From: Phycisphaerales bacterium | GTDB lineage: Bacteria; Planctomycetota; Phycisphaerae; Phycisphaerales; UBA1924 | Direction: 5' to 3' | Assembly (NCBI GenBank): GCA_007124345.1 | Contig: SLFH01000291.1 | Location: forward strand, 1-8,925 | Length of the DNA stretch: 8,925 nucleotides | Shown here: positions 1 to 6,338 of the stretch, piece by piece | How the letters are laid out: every line of letters begins with the position of its first letter | Position numbering within the stretch: the first letter of the stretch is position 1 | Translations under genes and position numbers: made by a program | The notes under the pieces: model-generated | What the model saw: the letters and a program-made list of their open reading frames with translations, nothing else | Told to the model about the DNA's origin: nothing | Databases searched by the model: none

Positions 1-844
1 CGGCCTTGATCGCTTCGCCCGTCACCAGGGCCAGCCGATAGCCGGGCTCGAAGCTTGTCTCGCGCACCTCGCCGGAATCATCGGCCAGCATGAGGTGGAC
101 GCCGGCTGTCCCGACGACCTCGCCAACGACGCGCCCCTCGCGGACGCGCACGACCAGCGCCGTTCGCTCATCGATCCCCAGCCCGAGCAGGCCCGGACGG
201 GCTTCGACCACGCCGCGCAGCCTCGGCTGGCGGCTGCGCTCTGAAAAGTGCTGATCAAGCACGCAGCCCCGGAGCAGGTCGATCCCCTCAGCGACGCGTG
301 CCTCGGGATTGCCCCCGGCGATCATCACGCGCGACTGGATCGCGGCGCCGGCGGAGCTCCCGCCGATCACGCCGCCCCGCTCCAGCAGCTTGTGCAGCTC
401 CGCCTCGACCTTCGTGCCCAGGTACGACTGCGCGAGCCTCGACTGCTGCCCGCCGCCGAACCAGACGGCGTCGGCCCGCGCGATCGCCGAAGCGAACGCC
501 TCCGAGTCGGCCGCTTCCCTGTCGCGGGTGTGCAGCACCGTCACCCACTCGAACCCGCGCGACCGCCACTGGCGGATCAGGGTCTGGTCGTAATCCTCGC
601 GGTCCGCCCGATCGCTGGCCGTCGGGATCACCACCACCGAAGCCGGGCCGAAGCCCGCAAGCTCGCGGAACGCCCCGAAGATCTCCTCGCCCAGCCCGCT
701 CCCGCCCGCGATCACGAGCGAGCCCGGGCGGTCGAGCATCGAACGCCTCGCCTCCATCGCCGAATCCGCCGCAGCAATCGAGGGACTGGCAACGAGCAAC
801 GCAGCCACGAGCAAGAGGCTCAAACGCAACGGCAGAAAGGTCAT
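1..844 (-). CDS. Secreted cyanophycinase-like protein (peptidase S51 family), 3' end beyond window
   Basis: Partial gene: 281 residues are visible and the frame is still open at base 1. The start ATG (842-844) is followed by a clear signal peptide: a short basic start, a leucine/alanine-rich core at residues 7-20, and a likely cleavage after AAA at residue 26. The mature part looks like the S51 serine peptidase/cyanophycinase fold. It has a GGGQQ motif near residues 130-134, the nucleophile elbow GGSSAG at 161-166 (Ser164 as probable nucleophile), DQHF at 197-200 and GIDE at 223-226, all in the order usual for cyanophycinases. Family members hydrolyse beta-Asp-Arg peptide of the storage polymer cyanophycin, or other peptides with N-terminal Asp. 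The signal peptide suggests a periplasmic or extracellular substrate. No good Shine-Dalgarno sequence precedes the ATG. It lies 106 bases after the preceding minus-strand gene and may have its own promoter. Family assignment is firm, the exact substrate is not. Confidence 0.85.
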   Translation of the reverse strand, partial: MTFLPLRLSLLLVAALLVASPSIAAADSAMEARRSMLDRPGSLVIAGGSGLGEEIFGAFRELAGFGPASVVVIPTASDRADREDYDQTLIRQWRSRGFEWVTVLHTRDREAADSEAFASAIARADAVWFGGGQQSRLAQSYLGTKVEAELHKLLERGGVIGGSSAGAAIQSRVMIAGGNPEARVAEGIDLLRGCVLDQHFSERSRQPRLRGVVEARPGLLGLGIDERTALVVRVREGRVVGEVVGTAGVHLMLADDSGEVRETSFEPGYRLALVTGEAIKA

Positions 845-914
845 GGAAGGTTCCGGGAGGTTCGGGGCGATCGAAAACAGAACGGCACACACGAGGCCGC
901 CGAACCCGACCGAC

Positions 915-949
915 CGAACAACCGCTCAGATCGCGATCACACCGGTTCG
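915..949 (-). other. Imperfect stem-loop just after the 427-aa gene
   Basis: Directly after the stop codon at 951-953, CGAACCG (read on the minus strand) can pair with CGGTTGTTCG, giving about seven base pairs with a two-base bulge. The loop contains the 10-bp palindrome GATCGCGATC (929-938). No T-run follows, so this is not a convincing intrinsic terminator. It could stabilise the upstream mRNA end or be chance in GC-rich DNA. The rest of the 845-950 gap shows no recognisable promoter. Confidence 0.2.
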
Positions 950-950
950 T

Positions 951-2234
951 TCAGAGCTCGACGCACGCCCACGAGGAATCCGCCGCGGGTCGGGCCGGGC
1001 TCAGAAGATACACCGAGACCTCGCCGTCGAGCAAGGGACGCGCCTCGCGGGGCCGGTCGGTCATCAGCACGCGTCGGGGAGGGCTCGCCGCGTCGAGCGC
1101 CGTGATGCGCGACGACGCGAGCCGGATCAGCGCCGATTGCTTAACCGACCACACCGAAGCCGCCGAGAGCGCACGCACCGCCTCGCCGAGCGACTCGCCC
1201 TCCATCGCCTCGGCGACGAGCACCAGCCGTCCCTCGCTGTCGGCCCCGAGCGCAACGCCCGGCGCGTCCGGGCACGAGAAACGCAGACGCTCGATCCCTT
1301 CCAGCAGCACGAACGGATCCGGTGCGCGGCGCGGCAACTTTACTTCCGCGTGCGCCGGCTCCTGGGCCGACGCCCCTTCGGTTTCCGCTTCGCCGCCGAG
1401 CCGCGCCGCTTGCGCAGTCCGACCGCTCCGGCGCGGGGCCGGGCGCTCGCTCAGGATCGAAAGCAGCCGCTCGGTATCGATCTCCTGCGAGCCCCGGTAG
1501 AGCGTGACCGCCTCGACCGCGTCGACGCGGGGGCAGACCGCCGAGGTCTCAAGCTCGCGCCCGAGGAAGGTCCCGCAGGCGCCCGAGAGCCGCGCAGATG
1601 CGGCCGACGCCCGTTCCTCGTTCACACCCATCCACGCGACCCGCAGCCCCGTGGCGCTCTCGCCCAGGACGCCCGCCAGGCCCTTGAGCGTGCGATACCC
1701 CGAGACCAGCGCCGCATCATCAGCGCCCGTCAGCAGCGTGACCGCGTCGAGGCGCTCCATCGCCGGGGCAGACGCCGCCTGTGTTTCTTCAAGCCGCAGC
1801 ACGACCGCGTCGCACCCCGCGGCAATCCTGAGCGCATCCTCAAGCCCGTCCGCACGCGCATCAACGTCCGCAGCGCCCGGGCCGACCAGTTCGACACTGA
1901 CCGAGCCCGGCTGGCAGCGCACCAGCGCCGCCGGTCCGTCGCAGACCCTCGCACGCGCATCGGCGTATTGGCGCAGCCAAGCCCCGGCGAGCACCGGCAG
2001 ATTGCCGAGCACCACCGCTTCGAGCCTCGCCCTGGCGCTCGGGCCGCGAGCCGTCATCGCCGGCATGGGCGGCATCACCGCCCGCGTCTTCGGGCGATCG
2101 CCGAGGAACAGATCGGCCAGCGCGTCGTACTCCCCGTCGTCGGGCTCCTCGATCCTGCCGATCGGAGCGGTGGGGGTCAACGGGGTTTCGTCCGGCTCCG
2201 CCGGGCGAAACGACAGGTGGGGCGCTTCGCTCAT
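951..2234 (-). CDS. Unrecognised 427-aa protein, possible MinD/FlhG-like pseudo-ATPase, coupled to the ParA gene
   Basis: I do not recognise this as a named family. The ATG overlaps the stop of the upstream ParA gene in an ATGA, and a GAGGAG ribosome-binding site lies eight bases upstream (2243-2248), so start and translational coupling are well supported. Residues 1-65 are low-complexity and Pro/Glu rich. Residues 70-250 alternate hydrophobic strands and helices: AVVLGNLP (73-80), DAVVLRLE (142-149), DAVTLLTGADDAALVSGYRTL (starting at 163), LRVAWMGVN (197-205), then a stretch ending near residue 247. This order resembles the C-terminal half of MinD/FlhG ATPases, where strands carrying VVTTPE-like and NMV-like segments occur. 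The glycine-lysine P-loop expected near residues 76-85 is absent, as are convincing Walker B residues. A Gly/Glu/Arg-rich linker (about 262-300) leads to a C-terminal alpha/beta region (302-415). The fold call is an inference by eye. It probably partners the ParA protein. Confidence 0.8.
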   Translation of the reverse strand: MSEAPHLSFRPAEPDETPLTPTAPIGRIEEPDDGEYDALADLFLGDRPKTRAVMPPMPAMTARGPSARARLEAVVLGNLPVLAGAWLRQYADARARVCDGPAALVRCQPGSVSVELVGPGAADVDARADGLEDALRIAAGCDAVVLRLEETQAASAPAMERLDAVTLLTGADDAALVSGYRTLKGLAGVLGESATGLRVAWMGVNEERASAASARLSGACGTFLGRELETSAVCPRVDAVEAVTLYRGSQEIDTERLLSILSERPAPRRSGRTAQAARLGGEAETEGASAQEPAHAEVKLPRRAPDPFVLLEGIERLRFSCPDAPGVALGADSEGRLVLVAEAMEGESLGEAVRALSAASVWSVKQSALIRLASSRITALDAASPPRRVLMTDRPREARPLLDGEVSVYLLSPARPAADSSWACVEL

Positions 2235-3637
2235 CGTCGCTGCTCCTCAGCCACGCACAGAGATCCCGAGGGCCGCTTCAAGACCGCCGGGACGGGACGC
2301 TCATGCACAACCACAACGCTGTTGGGCTCGCCGAACGGGTTGTTCGCCGTCAGCGGGTTGTACTTGTCCGGGCCCCATCGCCCGTCAACAACCAGCCGGT
2401 ACTCGTGACGCCCCGCCGGGAGCGTCAGGCACAGCTCGAACACGCCCATCTCTTCGTTCAGCCTCATCGGGGCGGCGGTGTCGGACCAGCCGTTGAACCC
2501 GCCGGCCACGCACACACGCTCGCCGATCGTCGCCGGCTGCACGAACAGCACGCCCGAGGCGGTGGCCCGAGCGCCGTACAGCCGACGCAGGGTGTCGCTC
2601 AGCGGACGCCCGGCTACGCGAGACCCGTCCCCCTCGTCCTCGGCGATGCGGACAGGCGTGCCAATGCCCTGAAGACGACGCTGCAGCGCCTGGGCGCGAC
2701 GCGTCAGATCCTCGGCGCGGCTCAAACCCGCGCCGTTCGGCTTCGTCTCCATCCGCTCCAGCGCCTCCCCGCTCACAGACGCTTCGTCAGCCTCGGGCGG
2801 CGCAGCCCGGACCGGCGCCTGCGTCGGCTCCGGCGCCGCCTCGGCCGACGAACGGTCGACCGATATCTTCAGCACATCCGCCAGCCAGATCGCCAGCGAC
2901 CTGTAGTCCGTCGCCCCGACAGAGGCGGGCGCGTAATCGATAATCGGCTGCCCGAACGAGACCGACTCACGCAGCGCCTCGTCACGCCGCACCGTCACCG
3001 GCGCGACACGCTGCCCGAACCGCTTGCGCAGCTCCGACAGCAGGTCCTTCGCCAAGGGGCTCGAGGGATCATGGATCGTCGGCAAAATCCAGGTCGTGAT
3101 GCGGCTCTCCATCCGCTTCGCCAGCGACCGGATCGCCGAGACCTGGCGCGTCGCGCCCTGCAGGCTGAAGAAACTCGTCTCGACGGGGATGAGCGCCGCG
3201 TCGGCCGCGCTGATCGCGTTGTACGCGAGCAGACCGATCGAGGGCGAGCAATCGATCAGGCAGACATCGTACCTCGGGGCCAGTCTCTCCAGCACGCGCG
3301 AAAGCCGCAGTTCCTTGTCCTCCGCGTCCGCCAGCCCGCCCCGCGAGGCTTCCAGCCCCGCGATCCTCGTGCGGCTCGGCGCAAGATCAAGGTTCCGCGT
3401 CACACGCCAGAGCAGCCGCTCTTCGTCGAACTTCTCCGGGTCGGCAAGCATCGCGTCGCCGATGTCCAGATCGATCCGCTGCTCGGGAATCGCCAGCCCC
3501 GCGGCGCAGTGCGACTGCGGGTCGACATCGACCAAGAGCGTCCGCGCCCCCAATCGGGCGAAGATCCCCGCGAGGCTGATCGCGGTCGTGGTCTTGCCGC
3601 AACCGCCCTTCTGGTTGATGATCGCAATCGTCCGCAC
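2231..3637 (-). CDS. ParA/Soj-type ATPase fused to a C-terminal AMPK-beta-like CBM48 glycogen-binding domain
   Basis: The product is 468 aa. Residues 1-260 are a ParA/Soj/MinD-type ATPase. They hold the deviant Walker A KGGCGKTTT (10-18, with signature Lys10 and Lys15), DVDPQS (37-42) and Walker B CLIDCSPS (127-133), and are of normal ParA length. ParA dimers bind DNA nonspecifically when ATP-bound and position cargo. A Pro/Ala/Glu-rich linker (about 262-300) and a short Arg-rich helical stretch (305-325) follow. Residues 361-446 are a CBM48/AMPK1_CBM domain with the hallmark GGFNGWS (379-385), PAGRHEYRLVVDG and GRW (419-421). Trp384, Arg414, Trp421 and Asn439 align with AMPK-beta glycogen contacts Trp100, Lys126, Trp133 and Asn150 (the Lys is Arg here). 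I chose the GTG at 3635-3637 because GGAGGG sits six bases upstream and the protein then begins directly at the first ParA strand. An upstream in-frame start at 3760 would add 41 unconserved residues. No ParB gene is adjacent. Domain calls are firm, the cellular role is unknown. Confidence 0.92.
   Translation of the reverse strand: MRTIAIINQKGGCGKTTTAISLAGIFARLGARTLLVDVDPQSHCAAGLAIPEQRIDLDIGDAMLADPEKFDEERLLWRVTRNLDLAPSRTRIAGLEASRGGLADAEDKELRLSRVLERLAPRYDVCLIDCSPSIGLLAYNAISAADAALIPVETSFFSLQGATRQVSAIRSLAKRMESRITTWILPTIHDPSSPLAKDLLSELRKRFGQRVAPVTVRRDEALRESVSFGQPIIDYAPASVGATDYRSLAIWLADVLKISVDRSSAEAAPEPTQAPVRAAPPEADEASVSGEALERMETKPNGAGLSRAEDLTRRAQALQRRLQGIGTPVRIAEDEGDGSRVAGRPLSDTLRRLYGARATASGVLFVQPATIGERVCVAGGFNGWSDTAAPMRLNEEMGVFELCLTLPAGRHEYRLVVDGRWGPDKYNPLTANNPFGEPNSVVVVHERPVPAVLKRPSGSLCVAEEQRR
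2243..2248 (-). promoter_or_regulatory. Ribosome-binding site of the 427-aa gene
   Basis: GAGGAG on the minus strand, eight bases before the ATG at 2232-2234. It lies inside the last codons of the ParA-CBM48 gene, so ribosomes finishing that gene can reinitiate here. Confidence 0.75.
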
Positions 3638-3643
3638 GACAGG

Positions 3644-3649
3644 CCCTCC
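3644..3649 (-). promoter_or_regulatory. Ribosome-binding site deciding the GTG start of the ParA-CBM48 gene
   Basis: GGAGGG on the minus strand, six bases before GTG at 3635-3637. It favours this GTG over the upstream in-frame start at 3760, since it is the best Shine-Dalgarno match in the region and the GTG sits at the conserved ParA N-terminus. Confidence 0.75.
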
Positions 3650-3802
3650 ATGGGCATCGCGGTCCGCCGAGCGGCACGGGCCGCCCGCATCCCTGGTAAC
3701 AATGTCATTCTCTGGTCGCTGCGTTATCGGGTGCAGATGCGCAAGCCCTTGAGGATTCACACGCTGCGGTCGGTTCTACGCACTTTTTTAGTACTGCTGC
3801 AC

Positions 3803-3817
3803 GAACATTGTTTGTTC
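3803..3817. repeat. Short perfect inverted repeat GAACA-N5-TGTTC upstream of the ParA-CBM48 gene
   Basis: Perfect 5-bp arms around a 5-base AT-rich centre, about 166 bases upstream of the ParA-CBM48 GTG. Its size and symmetry fit a repressor operator. It also reads as GAAC-N7-GTTC, but it does not match the spaced LexA motifs I know for Gram-positives or alphaproteobacteria, nor the canonical parS sequence. Confidence 0.4.
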
Positions 3818-3841
3818 AGGAAATTACGGCGATTCGCCTGT

Positions 3842-5038
3842 CTATGGCCGCAAGCGGATTGCCGACAATCCCCGGATCAGGGTTGCTTCCGGCGGGGCGT
3901 CCGCCGTCGCGCACACGCCGGTGGTGGTGGGCACGACGATGCGGAGTTTCCCGCCGCGGGCCTTTTTGTCCGCGCGCATGTCCTCGAGGATCGACGCCGC
4001 ATCGGGCAGGCCGGCGATGCCCGTGGGCAGGCCGAGGGTCTTCAGCAGTGTGCGCACACGGTCGGTCAGGCCCGGGGCGGTCAGGCCGAGCTTGCTCCCC
4101 GCCTCGCAGGCGGCGATCAGCCCCAACGCCACCGCCTCGCCGTGCATCAGCGGCGCATCCTCGGGGCGGCCTGTCGGGGACAGCTCCCCGATGGTCTCGA
4201 TCGCATGGGCGAAGGTGTGCCCGAGGTTGAGGAGGGCGCGCCCGTCGCTGGAGGCTGTTTCGCGCTCGTCCGTCGCCACGACCGCAGCCTTCACGCTCAC
4301 ATTGCGGGCGATCAGTTCGGGCATGATCGCCGGGTCGCGCCGGGCGATCGCCGCAGCGTTCCGCTCGGTCCACCCCAGAAGCTCCGGATCGCCGAAGGAC
4401 GCCGAGAGCATCGCGTGTTTGACGCACTCGCCGAGCCCGGACCTGTAGACCCGATCGGGCAGCGACGCCAGCGCGTCGGTGTCGGCCAGCACCAGCGAGG
4501 GCTGGTGGAAGGCACCGACCATGTTCTTGAGTAGGCGTCCCGTCCCGGGATGGACCAGGTTCACGCCGGTCTTGCCCCCGACGCTCGCGTCGACCATCGA
4601 GAGCAGGGTGGTGGGGCACTGCACGACCGGGCAGCCCCGGCGGTAGCTGGCCGCGGCGAACCCCGCGACATCACCCGCGATCCCGCCCCCGATCGCGACG
4701 ACCGGATCACTCCGCTCATGACCCGAGGCCAGCAACTCGCCCAGCAGCACGCCGAGCGTTTCCAGCGACTTGGCCTGCTCGCTCGACGCGATCGCCGTGC
4801 GGCCCACGCCGAAGCCGACATCGGCCAGCGACTTTGCCGCGCCGTCGACGATCGCCCCGGGCACACCGGCGTCGGCGATCACGAACGCGCGTTGCGAGCT
4901 TGCGAACATCTCGCGGCAGGCCGGCCCGGCCAGTCCGAGCAGCCCTGAGCCAACACGCACGCTGTAGGAAGCCCCGCCGGCGCGGACCTGTACGGCCCGC
5001 CCCCCCGGAGAAGCGCCCTGGGATCCGGCGACTTGCAC
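3842..5038 (-). CDS. aroB: 3-dehydroquinate synthase
   Basis: The product is 398 aa, slightly above the usual 350-370 owing to about 20 extra N-terminal residues. It converts DAHP to 3-dehydroquinate, the second step of the shikimate pathway in the cytoplasm, using NAD and a divalent metal. The NAD-binding GGG lies at 117-119 (in VVAIGGGIAGD). The signature CPTTLLSMVDASVGGKTGVN spans 141-160. Metal ligands are visible as Glu204 (GLGECVKHAM), His274 (NLGHTFAHAIE) and His299 (MHGEAVALG). Lys and Arg residues near 358-365 match the C-terminal active-site region. The start is GTG at 5036-5038, five bases after the rsfS stop, with GGGAAGG overlapping the end of rsfS as ribosome-binding site. It is the last gene of the compact run beginning at lpxA. 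All expected active-site elements are present, so it should be functional. Confidence 0.97.
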   Translation of the reverse strand: MQVAGSQGASPGGRAVQVRAGGASYSVRVGSGLLGLAGPACREMFASSQRAFVIADAGVPGAIVDGAAKSLADVGFGVGRTAIASSEQAKSLETLGVLLGELLASGHERSDPVVAIGGGIAGDVAGFAAASYRRGCPVVQCPTTLLSMVDASVGGKTGVNLVHPGTGRLLKNMVGAFHQPSLVLADTDALASLPDRVYRSGLGECVKHAMLSASFGDPELLGWTERNAAAIARRDPAIMPELIARNVSVKAAVVATDERETASSDGRALLNLGHTFAHAIETIGELSPTGRPEDAPLMHGEAVALGLIAACEAGSKLGLTAPGLTDRVRTLLKTLGLPTGIAGLPDAASILEDMRADKKARGGKLRIVVPTTTGVCATADAPPEATLIRGLSAIRLRP

Positions 5039-5043
5039 GGAGA

Positions 5044-5502
5044 TCAGCCTTCCCGTTCCCAGGCGACCGGCCGGGCGTCGTGCCAGAGCGACTCGATGTC
5101 GTAGTGCGCACGGGCGTTGGGCTCGAACAGATGGACGACCAGATCAATGAAATCGCAGACGAGCCAGATCGCGTCCTCGTCGGTCCCGCGCCGGTAGGGG
5201 GGCACGCCCTGCTCGGCGGCGAGCTCTTCGAGGTGGTTCATCGCCGAGCGCATCTGGCGATCGCTGGTGCCGGTCCCGATGAGGATGAAGTCGGTCATCG
5301 GCGAGACGCCCCGGACATCGAGCAGGACCACATCCTCGCACTTGTCGTCTTTGAGCAATCGAGCCGCTTCTTCGGCGAATCGACGGATGTCTGCGCTGCG
5401 TTCTGGGCTCTTGGCTGCTGGTCTTGTCATCGGATCTGTTTCAATCGGTTCGCTGTGCCTCGGCATCGTGCGGAAGCTGATCGGCACGATAGGTTGGTTC
5501 AC
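5044..5502 (-). CDS. rsfS: Ribosomal silencing factor RsfS (Iojap/DUF143 family)
   Basis: RsfS binds uL14 on the large ribosomal subunit and blocks subunit joining when nutrients are scarce. The family core is at residues 39-143 of a 152-aa reading: DVVLLDVRGVSPMTDFILIGTGTSDRQ, then RRGTDEDAIWLVCDFIDLVVHLF and HYDIESLWHDA, all in typical order. The GTG at 5500-5502 overlaps the methyltransferase stop as GTGA, which argues for coupling. No Shine-Dalgarno sequence is seen for it. An ATG at 5428-5430 would give a 128-aa protein nearer the usual family length and also lacks a good site, so the N-terminus is uncertain. Residues 1-35 show no family similarity. aroB follows after five bases. Confidence 0.93.
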   Translation of the reverse strand: MNQPIVPISFRTMPRHSEPIETDPMTRPAAKSPERSADIRRFAEEAARLLKDDKCEDVVLLDVRGVSPMTDFILIGTGTSDRQMRSAMNHLEELAAEQGVPPYRRGTDEDAIWLVCDFIDLVVHLFEPNARAHYDIESLWHDARPVAWEREG

Positions 5503-6338
5503 CAGCGCCCGGCGGAAGGATCGTCGTCATTGTCCCCGGCATCGTCGGCGTCGTAGGCCCCACGATCGCCCTGGCGGGGCTCCTCGGCGGGTTTGCGGAG
5601 GAGCACGGCGCGGGCCTCGGTCCCGGGCTCGCCCAAGAGTTCTGGCGGGGGCGTGCGGTCGGCGTCGGCCAGGAGAAGCGAGCCCGCCGCCCCGTCGGCC
5701 CGGAAGAGCACCCACCCCCCGGGGCGGACGACCCTCCAGAGCTCGTCGAGGGGGTGCTCGGCGACTTCGACGCCCCGCGTGCTGCGCCGGGGCGCGTCCG
5801 TGGCGGGCCTGCCCAGGGCGATCGCAGCGTCGAAGGCCCCGTCGAGCTCCCCCGCCAGCAGCTCCTCGCCCCCGATTTCGAAGGCGATGTTCTCCAGCGG
5901 GTAGCGGCGTCGGGCGTAGCGAATCGATTCGTGGTCCCGGTCGCAGGCGAAGACCGCTCCGGAGGGCCCCGCCGAGATCGCCGCGACCGCCCCGACCCAC
6001 CCGGTGCGGCAGTGCAGGCAGCAGATCCGCATGCCCGGCGCGATCAGGCTCTCGATGAGCTGGGCGTGGCGTTGCTCGGGCACTCCGGCGATGTCGGCGT
6101 ACCGGCGCGAGGGCGTGGCCCTGATCCGCATGCTCTCGCCGGAAGGAAACAAGACATCGAAGTCCTTGTGGCCCGGACCGCTCGGCGAAAACGCACGACG
6201 CAGCGGCGTCGCCTGGCGCTCCCGGTACCTGACACGATCGACCACGAACGACCGCCTCATGCCCAGAACGCGCCTGAGGATCGCGCCCGGGCCCGAGGCC
6301 TGCTCCGCCTCTGCTGCGGGCGGTCGGGCCTCGCTCAC
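5499..6338 (-). CDS. Class I SAM-dependent methyltransferase-like protein with divergent motif I
   Basis: 279 aa from the GTG at 6336-6338, which overlaps the stop of the upstream gene as GTGA; the frame stays open further upstream but that part lies inside the neighbouring gene. Residues 1-95 are basic and Arg-rich with no recognised domain. Residues 98-215 look like a Rossmann methyltransferase: MRICCLHCRTGWVGAVAA (starting at 103) in the place of motif I, GAVFACDRD (127-135) as the acidic motif after strand 2, FDAAIALGRP (169-178) as the motif before strand 4, and a classic ELWRVVRPGGWVLFRADG (starting at 199) motif. The usual D/E-x-G-x-G-x-G of motif I is replaced by LHCRTGWVG, so SAM binding is not certain. 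The protein ends in a very acidic tail (264-273, seven Asp). Substrate is unknown. Position between an MBL-fold gene and rsfS suggests RNA or protein modification, but this is only context. Confidence 0.75.
   Translation of the reverse strand: MSEARPPAAEAEQASGPGAILRRVLGMRRSFVVDRVRYRERQATPLRRAFSPSGPGHKDFDVLFPSGESMRIRATPSRRYADIAGVPEQRHAQLIESLIAPGMRICCLHCRTGWVGAVAAISAGPSGAVFACDRDHESIRYARRRYPLENIAFEIGGEELLAGELDGAFDAAIALGRPATDAPRRSTRGVEVAEHPLDELWRVVRPGGWVLFRADGAAGSLLLADADRTPPPELLGEPGTEARAVLLRKPAEEPRQGDRGAYDADDAGDNDDDPSAGRW

Larger units (their letters stand above)
3638..3841 (-). promoter_or_regulatory. Intergenic region between aroB and the ParA-CBM48 gene: probable promoter/operator region
   Basis: This gap of about 200 bases is the largest non-coding stretch in the window and is locally AT-richer (roughly 3780-3830) than the surrounding genes. 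It holds an inverted repeat GAACA-N5-TGTTC at 3803-3817. It also holds a run of six A's on the minus strand (3784-3789) and a small palindrome GGCGAATCGCC just after the aroB stop (3828-3838) that is too tight to be a good terminator. I see no clean -35/-10 pair; TACTAA near 3787-3792 is only a weak -10 match. The ParA-CBM48 gene probably starts its own transcript here, but the exact promoter cannot be placed. Confidence 0.4.

Noticed and set aside
843..2408. Plus-strand open frame of about 520 codons opposite the 427-aa gene
   Set aside because: Arg-rich low-information translation. The minus-strand gene has an RBS and an ATGA overlap with ParA, which supports that strand.
3803..3817. LexA box or parS site
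   Set aside because: GAAC-N7-GTTC has the wrong spacing or orientation for known LexA boxes, and there is no match to the canonical parS TGTTTCACGTGAAACA.
2303..4534. Long plus-strand open frame of more than 700 codons across the ParA and aroB region
   Set aside because: It lies opposite two firmly identified minus-strand genes and the gap between them. Its translation is Arg/Pro-rich with no family motif, typical of antisense frames in GC-rich DNA.
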